The notes: generated by a model not told the origin, from the sequence alone. A DNA stretch of 21,139 nt from Amphimedon queenslandica (GCF_000090795.2 NW_003546287.1:134398-155536), one strand, 5' to 3'; shown: positions 8,626 to 18,255, numbered from the stretch's first letter. A program made the numbers and translations.

Positions 8626-9331
8626 GCTGAATTTGTTTACCTCACAACATAATAATAACATTGGTATTTATTGTCTGTATAGTTAACATTGCACAAGTGC
8701 ATGGGTGTGGTGAGTAAAAAATTATTTTCTTTGACCACTTGCATCTCGGATGGCCAGACATTATTTGATTTAGTAGGCCATCCATTAGAATAATATGAAG
8801 TTCTGAATTAGGCAAGTGATTAGAAGCTATAGAAACCTCATTTAGTTTTCATTTTTTTTTTCTAATGAAAAGGGGAAGTAAAATATTGCACCTTTAAGAG
8901 CCTTTAATGAATTAGAAGTAGGCACTTTTAAGGTGTGCCTAACAATTGTCTAAAAAAATTTTTGGTCTTTGTATTAACTGGCAACTCAAAGGATCCAAAT
9001 TTTCCAATTCTTTGGGTAGTAGCCCTTCCCTTAACACTCAATGTGATGGAAATTTATTTTTCCTAATAAGACGTTTACATGATTACAAATATGCATAACT
9101 TTATTTAATGCTGCAGGATCATTCTATGTAATGTATTCTAATAGAATATTCCAAATATCGCTATCTAAATTTTTAGTTTCAGTGAGACTTTTTTCTTAGA
9201 AGCCTGTCACAGCTACAAGGAATACAGTCGATTTCACTTCCTTTTGAACATCCAATGTGTGCGTGCATGTCTCTGTAAAGAGATCACGTGATTTGTTAAA
9301 GTGAAAATGTTGTGAGTGAGGCAGGAAGTAG
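8626..9331. other. No gene seen
   Basis: AT-rich spacer. A small imperfect palindrome AGGCACTTTTAAGGTGTGCCT lies near 8922-8942. The left end of the following Tc1-like element should fall in the later part of this stretch, but I could not find a terminal repeat matching the far side. Confidence 0.4.
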
Positions 9332-10289
9332 GCATATGCAGTAGATTTAAGGCACAGGATAATTTGGCAGCATTTTGGAGTGGAGCTCTCTATTAGATCT
9401 ATTGCATATCAACTTTGTGTATCAGTTGGAACAGTCCATAACACATGCAAGCTTTATGAAAAGACAGGAGGAGTTGAAGGTCAAACTAAAGTGGACTGAA
9501 GTGCAACTCGCATATTGTCACACAGTGACGAGCTTGCTGCTATTAGTCTTTTCTTGACCCAACTTACTATGTATCTTCAAGAAGTCAGTACTGAAATTTT
9601 TAAAATCAGTAGGAAAACTGTAAGCTTAAGTACAATTTGTCATTTATTGCACAGGCATGGATTAACAAGGAAAAAAGTTCGGAAAGTAGCTTTGCAACAG
9701 TCATATGTCTTTCGAGGAGATTATATGGCTGAAATTTTTTTCCTGTTCATCAACTTGTATAAGTAGAAGAAACTGGTTGTGACAAAAGGGACTTTGTTCG
9801 AAAAATGGGCTATGCTCTTAGTGGAGAAAGACCAGTTTAAAAAATCATTGTGAGTAGAGGAAATAGAATTTCAGCCATTGCAGTTATGTGCTCAGATGGA
9901 TTGATTGCATTGGAACTAGGAGGAGAAACAAATAATGGTGAGAGGTTCTGCAATTTTCTAACAGGAGTACTGATACCACAAATGTCCAAGTTTGATGGAT
10001 CTTGTTCCAAATGAGTTTTAATAATGGACAATTGTAGTATACATCATGTGACACAGTCCAACAAATACTTTCAGAAGCTGGTATTTTGTGCATATTTCTC
10101 CCACCTTACAGTCCAGATATTAATCCCATTGAGGATCTGTTCAGCTACATTAAGTATTACCTCAAGCATCATGATAATATATTAAATGTATTAACAGATC
10201 CCAAGCAAATAATTTAAGCTGCATTTGATTCAGTAAGAGGCGAAGATTGCATTGGATGGATTAATGACTCTAGATATGCAATAACATAA
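9332..10289 (+). pseudogene. IS630/Tc1-mariner-like transposase, nearly full length, broken
   Basis: DDE transposase that cuts and pastes its element at TA sites. Reading: YAVDLRHRIIWQHFGVELS, SIRSIAYQLCVSVGTVHNT (N-terminal helix-turn-helix), a second HTH region SRKTVSLSTICHLLHRHGL then TRKKVRKVAL; after a frameshift near 9763, EETGCDKRDFVRKMGYALSG; MDNCSIHHV (Asp at 10027-10029); after a second shift near 10040-10060, LPPYSPDINPIEDLFSYIK (Glu at 10131-10133); and an end at SRYAIT-stop (10287-10289). The span of about 319 codons is the usual length of the family. Breaks: stops at 9497, 9838 and 10012 plus one near 10215, and two frameshifts. The first catalytic Asp of the VDE(T/S)G block reads Glu (VEETG). 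It is dead. No terminal inverted repeats were found with confidence. Confidence 0.9.
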
Positions 10290-10377
10290 TGAATGTATAA
10301 TTTTTTATAATCAAACTGAATGAATGACATTATGTAAAAATTCATTCATGGACACAATGCACAATCACCAAAATTAT

Positions 10378-11107
10378 TTATAATTGTTTAATGTCCTTAA
10401 GTATTGTAGCTTTAAGTTCTTCATACTCGGTATCACTAACCACTCCACTTTGATTCACCTTGTACCACTTAATAACTGATCCAATAATTCAGATCTTAAA
10501 CACACCTTTTTGGATGGTGAAAGATGTTGCTCCTTCTCTATCACTGGAGATTGAGTTAATGAGATGTGTTGGCATTTACGACCCTGCCAAAAAAGGTTTA
10601 TCTGGTGGTTCGTCAGTTGAAGAATGCTTTCCCATTTGCATTAAATGTGCCCACATTTGTAACTGTTGTAATGTATACTTTCCATCACCATGTTCCTTCT
10701 TCAAAGGTTTGCAATATTTATGTACACCAGATTCCTTATCTCCTTCATCAGAGTGTGACAGTGTTGATGCTGTGGCTTGGTTCCTGTCAGCCTGTTTCAA
10801 GATAAATATCCCCAGAAAAATGTTTCCTTTTCCTTTGTGCTTATCATACATCACATTCACATCTTCATCTGCATATGTCCATCGCTTCTTTCCCTTCATC
10901 CCTTGTCCTGGCTCAATGTAGCCGATGTCAACAACATTAAAATCAGGCTTTTCTCCATTTAATTCAGGAACATTAACCGACAGAAATGCCCTTCTAGTAA
11001 TGTTGAAAACCTCTTTCCTCATCCAACTCGGACATTACGGAATTCTTTCATTCGGTTAGGGTTAATAATTTTCACTCCATACTCAAATAAAGCTGGCTCA
11101 TTAGCGA
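10378..11107 (-). pseudogene. Conserved unknown-family protein (KGKKRW / WAHL..KH / EPPDKPF), frameshifted
   Basis: Seen, minus strand: ALFEYGVKIINPNRMKEFRN (from about 11085), a one-base shift near 11030, then VFNITRRAFLSVNVPELNG, PDFNVVDIGYIEPGQGMKGK, KRWTYADEDVNVMYDKHKGK, a linker, YTLQQLQMWAHLMQMGKHSS, TDEPPDKPF; then a shift in a run of six T (near 10590), SPSKKVCLRSELLDQ, a third shift near 10465, and IKWYKVNQSGVVSDTEYEEL, ending DIKQL-stop at 10378. Each segment falls in the order I remember for a large uncharacterised cnidarian/sponge family (D+GY..PG.G.KGKK.W, then WA..I...KH.S.DEPPD.PF, then a coiled C-terminus). Function unknown. Three single-base shifts suggest a pseudogene, though assembly error could mimic the homopolymer one. 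The Tc1-like pseudogene ends only 88 bp away, tail to tail. Confidence 0.7.
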
Positions 11108-11111
11108 CCAG

Positions 11112-11145
11112 ATAATAATAATAATAATGATAATAATAATAATAT
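11112..11145. repeat. (TAA)n microsatellite
   Basis: About eleven TAA/AAT units with one TGA interruption. It lies just upstream of the recognisable part of the conserved-family pseudogene, in its probable first intron. Confidence 0.95.
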
Positions 11146-11257
11146 GAAAGTAAGTAGTACAAAGAAGAAAATCAGATGGCAGTTTCTGACAAAAACATGT
11201 CACAGGCAGTACCAGTTAGGTTAGGCTACATAAATATTACTAAGGTAACGGTCTCAC

Positions 11258-11326
11258 TTCTCTCTGTTCTGTAGTAGCAAAGGCACCAGAATCACACACA
11301 GAAACTGAGACATCTGAATTGGTCAT
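11258..11326 (-). other. Probable first exon of the preceding conserved-family gene
   Basis: An ORF starting at ATG 11326-11324 reads MTNSDVSVSVCDSGAFATTE-QRE. It meets GAA/GTGAGA, a good splice donor, at 11258/11257, before its stop codon. It points toward the 11107-10378 pseudogene on the same strand, about 150 bp away. Inference: exon 1, with an intron that holds the AAT microsatellite and ends at an acceptor near 11095-11085 (candidates are ...GAG and ...CCAG). No independent support. Confidence 0.35.
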
Positions 11327-11329
11327 CTG

Positions 11330-12188
11330 TATGGCCCTCCTGAATATGAGACGACCCTGTTATTGTGCTTGCCTCTCTTTTTTAAATGCTGTCCACCACT
11401 CCATCACTACTCACTAATCACAAGACTTACAGATACAGATCACTATCACGTGCGAACACAAACCACACATTAAACTACCTCCCACGCATTAGATATGCGC
11501 TTTACGGATGTTCAAACACAGATGCAATCAACTGTAACAGCCTAATGAGACAATGCTTTCTTCAATTCATACTGAAAATAATGTACAGTATCTAAGCTTT
11601 TTTATTCTAAATGGGTTTTCTTCACAGCATAATACATGCTATCAAATTCAGTCTTTTGGGCTTGATTACTTTTAAATTTATTTGTTATGCTAAAGCTCAC
11701 CATCAGCAAGGAAAGAATCAATAATATTTATTGTTAAATGGGCATATCTAGAAACATAAGTGTTTTAAGATGGGTCTTGACAAAGAATGATGAATAGATG
11801 CATTGCATAAAATACGCAGCAAACTTTTACATTCAGTATCATTTCTACTACTACACACGTTAAGAAAGCCTATCCTTTTACAATCAATTTGAGAATGTTT
11901 ATTATATTTGTCAACATTTTTGTATCTTTTTTAACAATTACCATTACATTTGCAAAATAAAAGAAATGATGTTTGTGCACTTGATTTATCTGTTTGACAT
12001 GCAAGGATCTTGTCATATAATGCTTATTAAGACAATTATCCCATGCATCTATATAAATGCTTCCTCAATCTTCGTCAAACCATCGTCTTACTTAAATAAT
12101 AGAACTAATAACATTTTCTAATAAAAGCTTTCACCTGGCCGTACAGTGCCATTTGAGGGTAGGCTTTCTCTTATTACTACACATTTAA
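11330..12188. other. No gene seen
   Basis: Low-complexity AT-rich DNA. A 69-codon plus ORF at 11386-11595 has no domain. The minus strand near 11980-11800 has short Cys-containing open pieces (FCKCNGNC, then DCKRIGFLN) that I could not match to any family. Confidence 0.4.
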
Positions 12189-12347
12189 TTATTTCAAAAT
12201 TGTTATGTTCAGAGTGACTGTCTTCATTACATTCTTCAACTCCATCAATTTACATGAGACATCAGCAATTTTAGCAACATAACAGGTGCCATTTGTATCA
12301 ACATGGATTGCAATTGAACTATCTAATTGGCTATCGGAATCATCAAG
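12189..12347 (-). other. Unrecognised 52-codon open stretch, possible exon or relic
   Basis: Between a TAA at 12350-12348 and a TAA at 12191-12189 the minus strand reads LDDSDSQLDSSIAIHVDTNG, TCYVAKIADVSCKLMEL and onward. The amino-acid mix, with acidic serine-rich then mixed residues, looks more like protein than the surrounding AT-rich noise. It has no Met at the start and no clear splice sites, and I do not recognise it. It may be part of a decayed gene running along 12450-11780. Confidence 0.2.
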
Positions 12348-12445
12348 TTATAAATATGCTGATTCATAAAAACTAGGTTTACTATTATTTGTGACATTGC
12401 TGACTAAAGTCGCTAAAGCTATTCAACTGCAATTTCCAAATGCTA

Positions 12446-12525
12446 TTTGATGCATGCAGTTTAATGATGCATGCAAATGCTTTTTAATGTATGCAATGTT
12501 TTATCATGCATGCAATTCAAAATGT
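12446..12525. repeat. Cluster of ATGCATGCA motifs
   Basis: Within 80 bp the palindromic core ATGCATGCA or a one-base variant occurs four times (TGATGCATGCAG, TGATGCATGCAA, AATGTATGCAA, TCATGCATGCAA), spaced roughly 18-30 bp with T-rich linkers. It could be a short degenerate tandem repeat or a cluster of binding sites. No gene is attached to it. Confidence 0.5.
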
Positions 12526-13012
12526 CGTCTTTGTGGTATGTTCTTCAAAACTGATTGTAACATTATACCTGATGCAGCATTACATTTAGTGTCATATGGT
12601 ATGTTTTCCAATCTACACCTTTCATACTTGATGGCAATAAATCAACTATTTAGAGGCGGCAATATAATGCTTGAATAACTTTAATAAAATAATATTCCTT
12701 TGCTTCACTAATTGGTGCATATAATGAGTAATTAGAATGTATTTTAAACTATATTTGACCATAATTACGATCATAATCTTTATTTTGACGCCTCTTATTT
12801 TCCTTATTTAGTGCTCACTTTTAACTTATCCAATTTGTTATCAAAAAGTTTAAGGTACATTTGGTTGAACACACATTTTAGATTTCGCAAAAGAAATTGT
12901 TTTCTTCATACTTTTTCTACAATGTATAATTTCTCCAATTTCTTTCTCAAGAGAGACATGCAATAAGCTTGACTAAACGTTTGATAATAGATAAAAATGA
13001 GAAAATAATTCT
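12526..13012. other. No gene seen
   Basis: AT-rich sequence. The 74-codon plus ORF covering 12454-12678 is Cys-rich by chance of codons and matches nothing I know. Confidence 0.4.
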
Positions 13013-13135
13013 TTAACATGATGCAAATACTTTTATTTTTAGCAATATGATTGCTTTATCATGTTGTCTATTGATGTATGTTCCATCACTTGGCAAAAGT
13101 TCTTTAAGTTTTTCAAAATGGGCAGCAATCCCCAT
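13013..13135 (-). other. Small ORF with a helix-loop-helix-like pattern
   Basis: A 40-codon ORF starts MGIAAHFEKLKELLPSDG and continues RQHDKAIILLKIKVF before TAA. The spacing (HFEKLKELLP, then a loop, then DKAIILLKIK) resembles helix 1 and helix 2 of bHLH proteins, where the second helix often reads +(S/L)DKA.IL. The basic region expected upstream is absent and a stop lies 18 nt before the Met. It could be a relic exon or chance. Confidence 0.2.
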
Positions 13136-15420
13136 AGAGTTTTGTTGACTTTAAAACAACAGTGTGTTGTGAAGCCATTTACTGCATTCAAACTTGATTG
13201 AGTTAATGTACAGAAAGTGAAGATCACGATGTTGAACTTTTCTGCAAAACTCAGTAATTTTTCAGAAGCTAAATCTATGCATTATGAATGGATGAATAGG
13301 TTTTCCCTCTTCTACGGAATGCCTGAAGCAACAGCCAAATTTACTTCAGTTAGCATGCTAGGCTACAACATATTATCATTGCTTTAGTATAAAATATTTG
13401 TGGCAAATACCATGTTCCACTGGAACATTTCTAGCTCAAAGACAAGGACTATTAGAGCCACCATTTTACATTCACTTATGTACCGCATTCTTTTATTCCA
13501 ATTTTAACGCAGCATAATTTTATTTCTTTTATAACTGGCCTTAGCTTCACTTTGCACTAACAAAGAGAAGTTTTGAGCTATGTTTTAGTATTAAAAGTAA
13601 ATAGACTATGATTATAAGGAGTGACCTTTTATAGCTGAATATTAGAAGCCTTTGCCATTGGATTGATGGCAGTTGCGTCTTGTAACATAATGAAGTACCA
13701 AAGTGATGTGAAACCCTAGCAAACAAGTATTTTGAAGATAATTTTTTTGTGTCATGAAGTTTTTGCTGGCTGTTCTGAGCTTATTATCAATGGTTCCTCC
13801 CATCAAATGCCCTTTCTGCCATTTTCTAGCAAATAAGTAGCTCATAAATTTTTGTACTAATAATTATTATAATAGTACTGATTTCATTTTCCTTACTGTC
13901 AGTAATCCTTCACAAAAGCAATCTGCTGTCAGTAATATTTCTCCTTGCACCTAACCACTATTTTGTTACCAAGGTGACTGTTAATATAAACACAATGAAT
14001 GTCAATATTTCTAAATGTCCACCCGTGCAATGATAATTTCTGGACATGGCTTGCCTTCATTATGCCACAAATGCAGGCTTTAGAGTCAATTACAACCTAC
14101 ATTCGCTGGATGAAGCTGCTAAATAAATTATAGTCTAAATATGCATACTGGTTGCCATTTTATTAATCGTTTGACTGATATGGCGTCATAACTTAACCCC
14201 AGCTCGCAATAATTTTTCCGGCCTGTTTTATGATACAAAAGTATCTAGCAATGACAAAACATAATAATGGCATATGTTCTAAGGAAAGCCAAGTGAATCT
14301 TGTTTCTCGAAATTTTTCTGCTGTTGCTATCATTATCAATAACCTATGAAAAAATTTTTTAAACAGACAATTTTAACGTTAGTAATTCAAAAGTGTTTGC
14401 AATTAGCATCACACTTTAATGTGCTAGTCTCATTTTGCATGCCAGTCTTGTAATTTTTTTTTTGCTTGCATAGCGTGTTTCGTAGATTGTTTAATTGCCA
14501 AATTTGTCAAAAATAATAACACTATAAAGAAATAAAGAGCATTGTTCTGTTCCACTGCAAATGATCCCATTATAACTTCAGAATGATAATCAGCTGCGTG
14601 AATTACTTTTAAATAACTGTGATCCAGTCTAACATACAGAGAGAGTCATGTACAATGGTTACTTTAACCTTGAATAATTCAAAAATTGATTTCATTATTA
14701 CAATTATGCTTTTCCATAAAGTTATTCTACAATATTCACTTGCTCCATCATTCATAGAAGTACCTAAAAGAACCAGAAGATGATAAAAGTGGCCAATACA
14801 AATGTATCTACATTTTTATGAGTGACATTATGTCAACATGCATGTACTAATTGACATATAATGGCCATCGTCAATCTTTAACATTTAAACTTCCATATAT
14901 ATGCAACTAAATGTAACCACATTAGTTTGAAACTGAAATTTTTTTTCAACTAAATCAACTCAAGCACCAACATCACACATAAAATAAAGGAGTAAACAGA
15001 TATAAAAAAGAGTAGGGCACTTACACAAAATAGACAATATGGACATATAATGTACAAGTATTGTGTATTACTATTGTTATTGTAGCCAATACAAATTTAT
15101 ATTTTAGTGTACTAAATTCTAGATATTATGGAAATAACAGAACTACAAAAAACCAGAAGTAGTTGTTCATTATTTCTTCACTATCAATTATCCTAGAATG
15201 AACGACAATTTATTATGGTTGATAAGTGTGCATGTGCAGAACATTTTTATGGGAGGAGTACTTAACAAGATAGCATCATAGGAAACATACATGTATCCAT
15301 TAATGGCTATAGCTTAAAGCATTGCAAAAATTGGAACTATACAACAATGTTTTTTTCAATAGACCTACAGTAACTTCAAGGTGATTTTGTCATACCAGTG
15401 ATGATTGTAAAATCAGTTGC
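13136..15420. other. No gene seen
   Basis: Over 2 kb of AT-rich DNA with frequent stops. The longest ORF (13642-13845, minus, 67 codons) has no recognisable motif. No tRNA, clear inverted repeat or transposon protein could be read. The stretch 15455-15485 (GGCGAATCAAAGCTGCCGCC) is GC-rich against its surroundings but unexplained. Confidence 0.45.
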
Positions 15421-15626
15421 ATTAGTCACGAGTTCTAATTCTATGTAGTATCGTGCCTGGGCGAATCAAAGCTGCCGCCAGTGTAACTTTTAATAACGAG
15501 TATGGTAGGAAAATGTAGCATTGTGTGGAATATATAGTACTGCACTGTGTAATATGTATGTGCTGTCCTGTTAGCCACAACTTTTGATAGAGACAAACCA
15601 CAGCCACAGCTACATTCATTATACAT

Positions 15627-15661
15627 GTAATAATAATAATAATAATAATAATAACAATAAT
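15627..15661. repeat. (TAA)n microsatellite
   Basis: About eleven TAA units with one CAA interruption. It creates the poly-isoleucine run seen when the minus strand is translated, which should not be taken as a protein. Confidence 0.95.
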
Positions 15662-15726
15662 GAGATCTGTGATGTTGATGGTTGATACCGATTTATAGAA
15701 CTCTGCATTAACAGTCATTTAATAAA

Positions 15727-16337
15727 TTAGGAGTTATTGTAGAAGTTAAAGGCGTTAATATCCTTAAAACTGTGTATGTTATTCTTTGAAATATATTCCA
15801 TGTATTTTTTGTAGGTATCACTTGAATACAGAAATTGATTAGATGAAAAATGCTGTATTTGTCTAATCTTAAGGTTATGGTGCTGTTCAACCCCTCTCAA
15901 CATGAAATGCATGCCTGTACCATCAGACAGCTCGCATAAGACTCTTGGATGATCCGTAACCGATGATACCTTTGTCCCAAAATATGACCTCGTGCTCAAA
16001 TGGAATCACGACGGCCTTATTATGCTTAGCACCAATTCGCTCACTGTGTAGCTGGCTGGTAACTGTGTCAAGTTTCAGAGCAAACTCACGAAATATAGAG
16101 ACATCTTTATCCAAAATAGAAAATATAGCCATATTTTCTCATAAGATTCGATGTAAACGACCCAAACTACTCCTTATACTTGAAGGACGATACATGGTTT
16201 CATCTTCTTTCCTGACCTGCAACACAAAACATTATAAAAACTGTCAAGGTAGTGTGGAGCAGGCGACTTTAGTATCAGCAGGGATTAAATCCTGTGGCAC
16301 TCAAACATTTCGACATTTCATCCATGAGTAAAAGACC
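15727..16337 (-). pseudogene. Crypton-derived DUF3504 (ZMYM/QRICH1-like) pseudogene, C-terminal part
   Basis: Known: DUF3504 domains in ZMYM2/3/4, QRICH1 and KCTD1 descend from Crypton tyrosine recombinases. Minus strand from 16337: FYSWMKCRNV, VPQDLIPADT, CFVLQVRKEDETMYRPSS, FREFALKLDTVTSQLHSERI, GAKHNKAVVIPFEHEVIFWD, KGIIG; a frameshift near 15925; MHFMLRGVEQHHNLKIRQIQ (15912 onward) and YMEYISKN. These match in order the family blocks W...RN, FV.EVRK.DG..YPP.S, F+..LD....L...GIG.K...A..I...E..LW..G..G, F.LRGG.EH..L...Q and Y.E..SKN. In-frame stops: TGA at 16301-16303, TGA at 16244-16246, TAA at 16232-16234 and TGA at 16139-16141. An apparent acceptor (TTGCAG, 16217) lies inside the continuous frame and is probably not used. 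Decayed, no introns, and split from its N-terminus by the next feature. Confidence 0.8.
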
Positions 16338-16341
16338 TTAT

Positions 16342-17226
16342 GGTTACGGGATACCTTTCTAACCGTAAAATTTTCAATCCTTAAAATTAAAAATGTAATT
16401 TTAAAAAGTGGGTGGGGACTCACGCGTTATCATTGGCTTATCTATTTATGGCTATGCACTGCCCTGCGTCTAAAGGAATGGACTTTTATAAATCAAAAAT
16501 AAGCTCAACTGGGCCATATTTCACATGGTTCTCCTAGTAAATATTTTGCAAACTTTGATATCTAGGTCGTGTCGTTGCATTCTTTTGGCTGGACTTAGTA
16601 GAAACGGAGATAGTCACAACATAGATCTATTTGGCGGCCATTTTAGTGCGTTTTTCAGTATTCTTGACTGATTTTCTGAGGTTACGAAGAAAGAAAAAAA
16701 AATCTCATCGTGACGACCTTCATTTTTGCCTCAAGAAGAGCTACCATTTGTTTTAGAGACTTTTGTTGTTCAGGACTGGAGATTTTTGATATATGTGACC
16801 ATAATTGACAAAAGGTACCTTATGGCGGGTAGTGAAATTTGTCTTTCTAGCCTAAGAAATCCAAGTTCCTGAGCCCCATTTATCATAAAATTACTCCACA
16901 GGATGCAAAAAGTTACCATGAAACTTCTAGAAACAATGATTGTCTAACAAAGCACTCACAGGTTGATATTTTCCATTATAACAATCAATTTTAAAATCCG
17001 CCATAAGGGCCCTTTTGTCAATTATGGTCACATATAATTGTTTATAATTAACCCAGCCTATATCAAGTACAGTCATTCTGTACAAGATGAACAGATTACC
17101 TTATATAAGAAATAAATCATTAAAAATGATAGTAGTAATGAAAGAAGTGTCATTTTGAAAAAGATAACAAATGAAAAAACAATTGACTACAGCTAATTAA
17201 TTATTCATAAACTGTATCCCGTAACC
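16342..17226. mobile_element. 885-bp TTAA-flanked element with 13-bp terminal inverted repeats
   Basis: The left end GGTTACGGGATAC (16342-16354) is the exact inverse of the right end GTATCCCGTAACC (17214-17226). Flanks: TTAT (16338-16341) and TTAA (17227-17230), that is, a TTAA target duplication with one substitution. Removing the element and one flank joins the two halves of the DUF3504 pseudogene in the same frame and rebuilds its conserved W(A)V..F..W...RN block, which independently proves the boundaries. TTAA targets are typical of piggyBac and Kolobok-type elements. The interior has no transposase that I can read, so it is non-autonomous. It contains a nested MITE at 16791-17035. Confidence 0.85.
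16791..17035. mobile_element. 245-bp MITE, copy 2, nested in the TTAA element
   Basis: Same length and alignable end to end with copy 1 at 3102-3346, including interior words such as GGATGCAAAAAGTTAC and GCACTCACAGGTTGATATTT. The left 37 bp (16791-16827) are identical to copy 1; the right 37 bp (16999-17035) differ at two positions (AAGGGCCCTT in place of AAGGTACCTT). Ends read TATGTGACC...GGTCACATA, again compatible with a TA target. No coding content. Confidence 0.9.
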
Positions 17227-17414
17227 TTAACGGCCCAGGAAGTGCACTTCTTTGTGTTCGTGGGAACAGCTCCTTTGGCAGCTTCTGCTAGGACCTCTTG
17301 GCTTAGTGGAGACAACAACCTTGTGTTCTGCACTTTACAGTGTGGTTTCTTAAATTTCAATGAAAGTTTGGCCTTTTTCTGTGGAGGATCGATAAATCCT
17401 TCTGCAATTATCAC
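17227..17414 (-). pseudogene. DUF3504 pseudogene, N-terminal part
   Basis: An ORF from Met at 17414 reads GFIDPPQKKAKLSLKFKKPH, then LSPLSQEVLAEAAKGAVPTN-TKKCTSWAVK, where the TTAA element interrupts it. The P.NT.K.T.WAV..F pattern is the usual N-terminal block of ZMYM/QRICH1-like DUF3504 proteins, in which it precedes the W...RN motif found just across the insertion at 16337. The lysine-rich PPQKKAKL stretch could act as a nuclear signal. The frame after the K codon runs into transposon sequence and stops (17205). No upstream exon or promoter could be assigned. Confidence 0.7.
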
Positions 17415-17501
17415 CTTTCACCTGGCCACTTATGCGACTTTTGAAATGAAATTTTATCGGCCCACACGCCACTACAAACCAATCAAAGCACTTTTGATTT
17501 G

Positions 17502-17616
17502 TAGGTGACGGAAGTTATTGTACTTGGAGGAGTCTTGACGTAAATGTAGCACTTAGCTTCGCCTCATGCTACATTTTGCTCTCAATTGCCCCTCTTGCAA
17601 TAACTTCCATAACCTA
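17502..17616. repeat. Imperfect palindrome of about 115 bp
   Basis: TAGGTGACGGAAGTTATTG (17502-17520) pairs with CAATAACTTCCATAACCTA (17598-17616). Further in, AAATGTAGCA (about 17541) pairs with TGCTACATTT (about 17565), around a centre containing AGCTTCGCCTCAT. The arms are almost contiguous, so transcripts would fold into a long hairpin. It may be a small MITE or a structured regulatory sequence upstream of the DUF3504 pseudogene. No known RNA family recognised. Confidence 0.65.
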
Positions 17617-18255
17617 GTCTCAATGGTGCTTTAATTAATGCATATAGTATTTGCCGAGTTTGAGATTTTAGTTTACACTTTATGCAAGTCATGATTTTTA
17701 CTCAATTTGTAGTAAGTTCATGACAGGTACAGTAGTGACAATTCTGCAGTATCACACAGTCAATATTGTACTTGCCTATTTATGATTATTTATTGATAAA
17801 ATGTCACATGCATCATTGTAAAATTTAATTTGTGCTTTGCGAGCATTTTTACAAGCATCACGTTACCTTTTTCAGTGTGTCTAGCTACATGTAGATTTAC
17901 ATTTTTTACATTTAATGTTATTACGTTTGTACTTTAATAGGTTTGTAAGAACTTGGTTGAGAGTACTACATCTACAAAGTTGACTAGCTCAACAAAGTCG
18001 ACTAAATCTTCTTTACTGTATTATTTCATAATAAATTTGTTATACTTCTAATTTTTAATAACACTTATATAAAACACAATAATAGTTTTATAAATTTAAT
18101 GATTCATCTAGCAAAAGGAATAAGTTAAATATAGAAGATATTGCTGCAAAATGAAAAGTAAAATAAAATAGAGTTGTTACAAAATACTGAATCACATTTT
18201 TTAAAACTCAGACATCTCCCCAATGACCTTGTCCCCTATGCAAAGGTTGTTATAC
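17617..18255. other. No gene seen
   Basis: AT-rich. A short direct repeat (ACAAAGTTGACTA and ACAAAGTCGACTA, about 17975-18003) is the only structure noticed. Confidence 0.45.

Noticed and set aside
9240..10377. Terminal inverted repeats for the Tc1-like element (ATGTGTGCGTGCATG-like words against CATTGTGTCCATG)
   Set aside because: The match is weak and gapped, with no TA flanks in the right place; not better than chance.
10460..10921. 153-codon plus ORF, the longest in the window
   Set aside because: Antisense shadow of the conserved-family pseudogene at 10378-11107, whose minus-strand peptide blocks match homologues that I remember.
15422..15718. 98-codon minus ORF with a poly-isoleucine stretch
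   Set aside because: The isoleucine run is the translated TAA microsatellite, and the rest shows no recognisable domain.
16217..16245. Apparent splice acceptor TTGCAG before VRKEDE
   Set aside because: The DUF3504 homology continues upstream in the same frame (CFVLQ just before it), so this looks like coding sequence, not an intron end.
15963..16331. 122-codon plus ORF
   Set aside because: It is the opposite-strand shadow of the DUF3504 pseudogene, which matches a known family.
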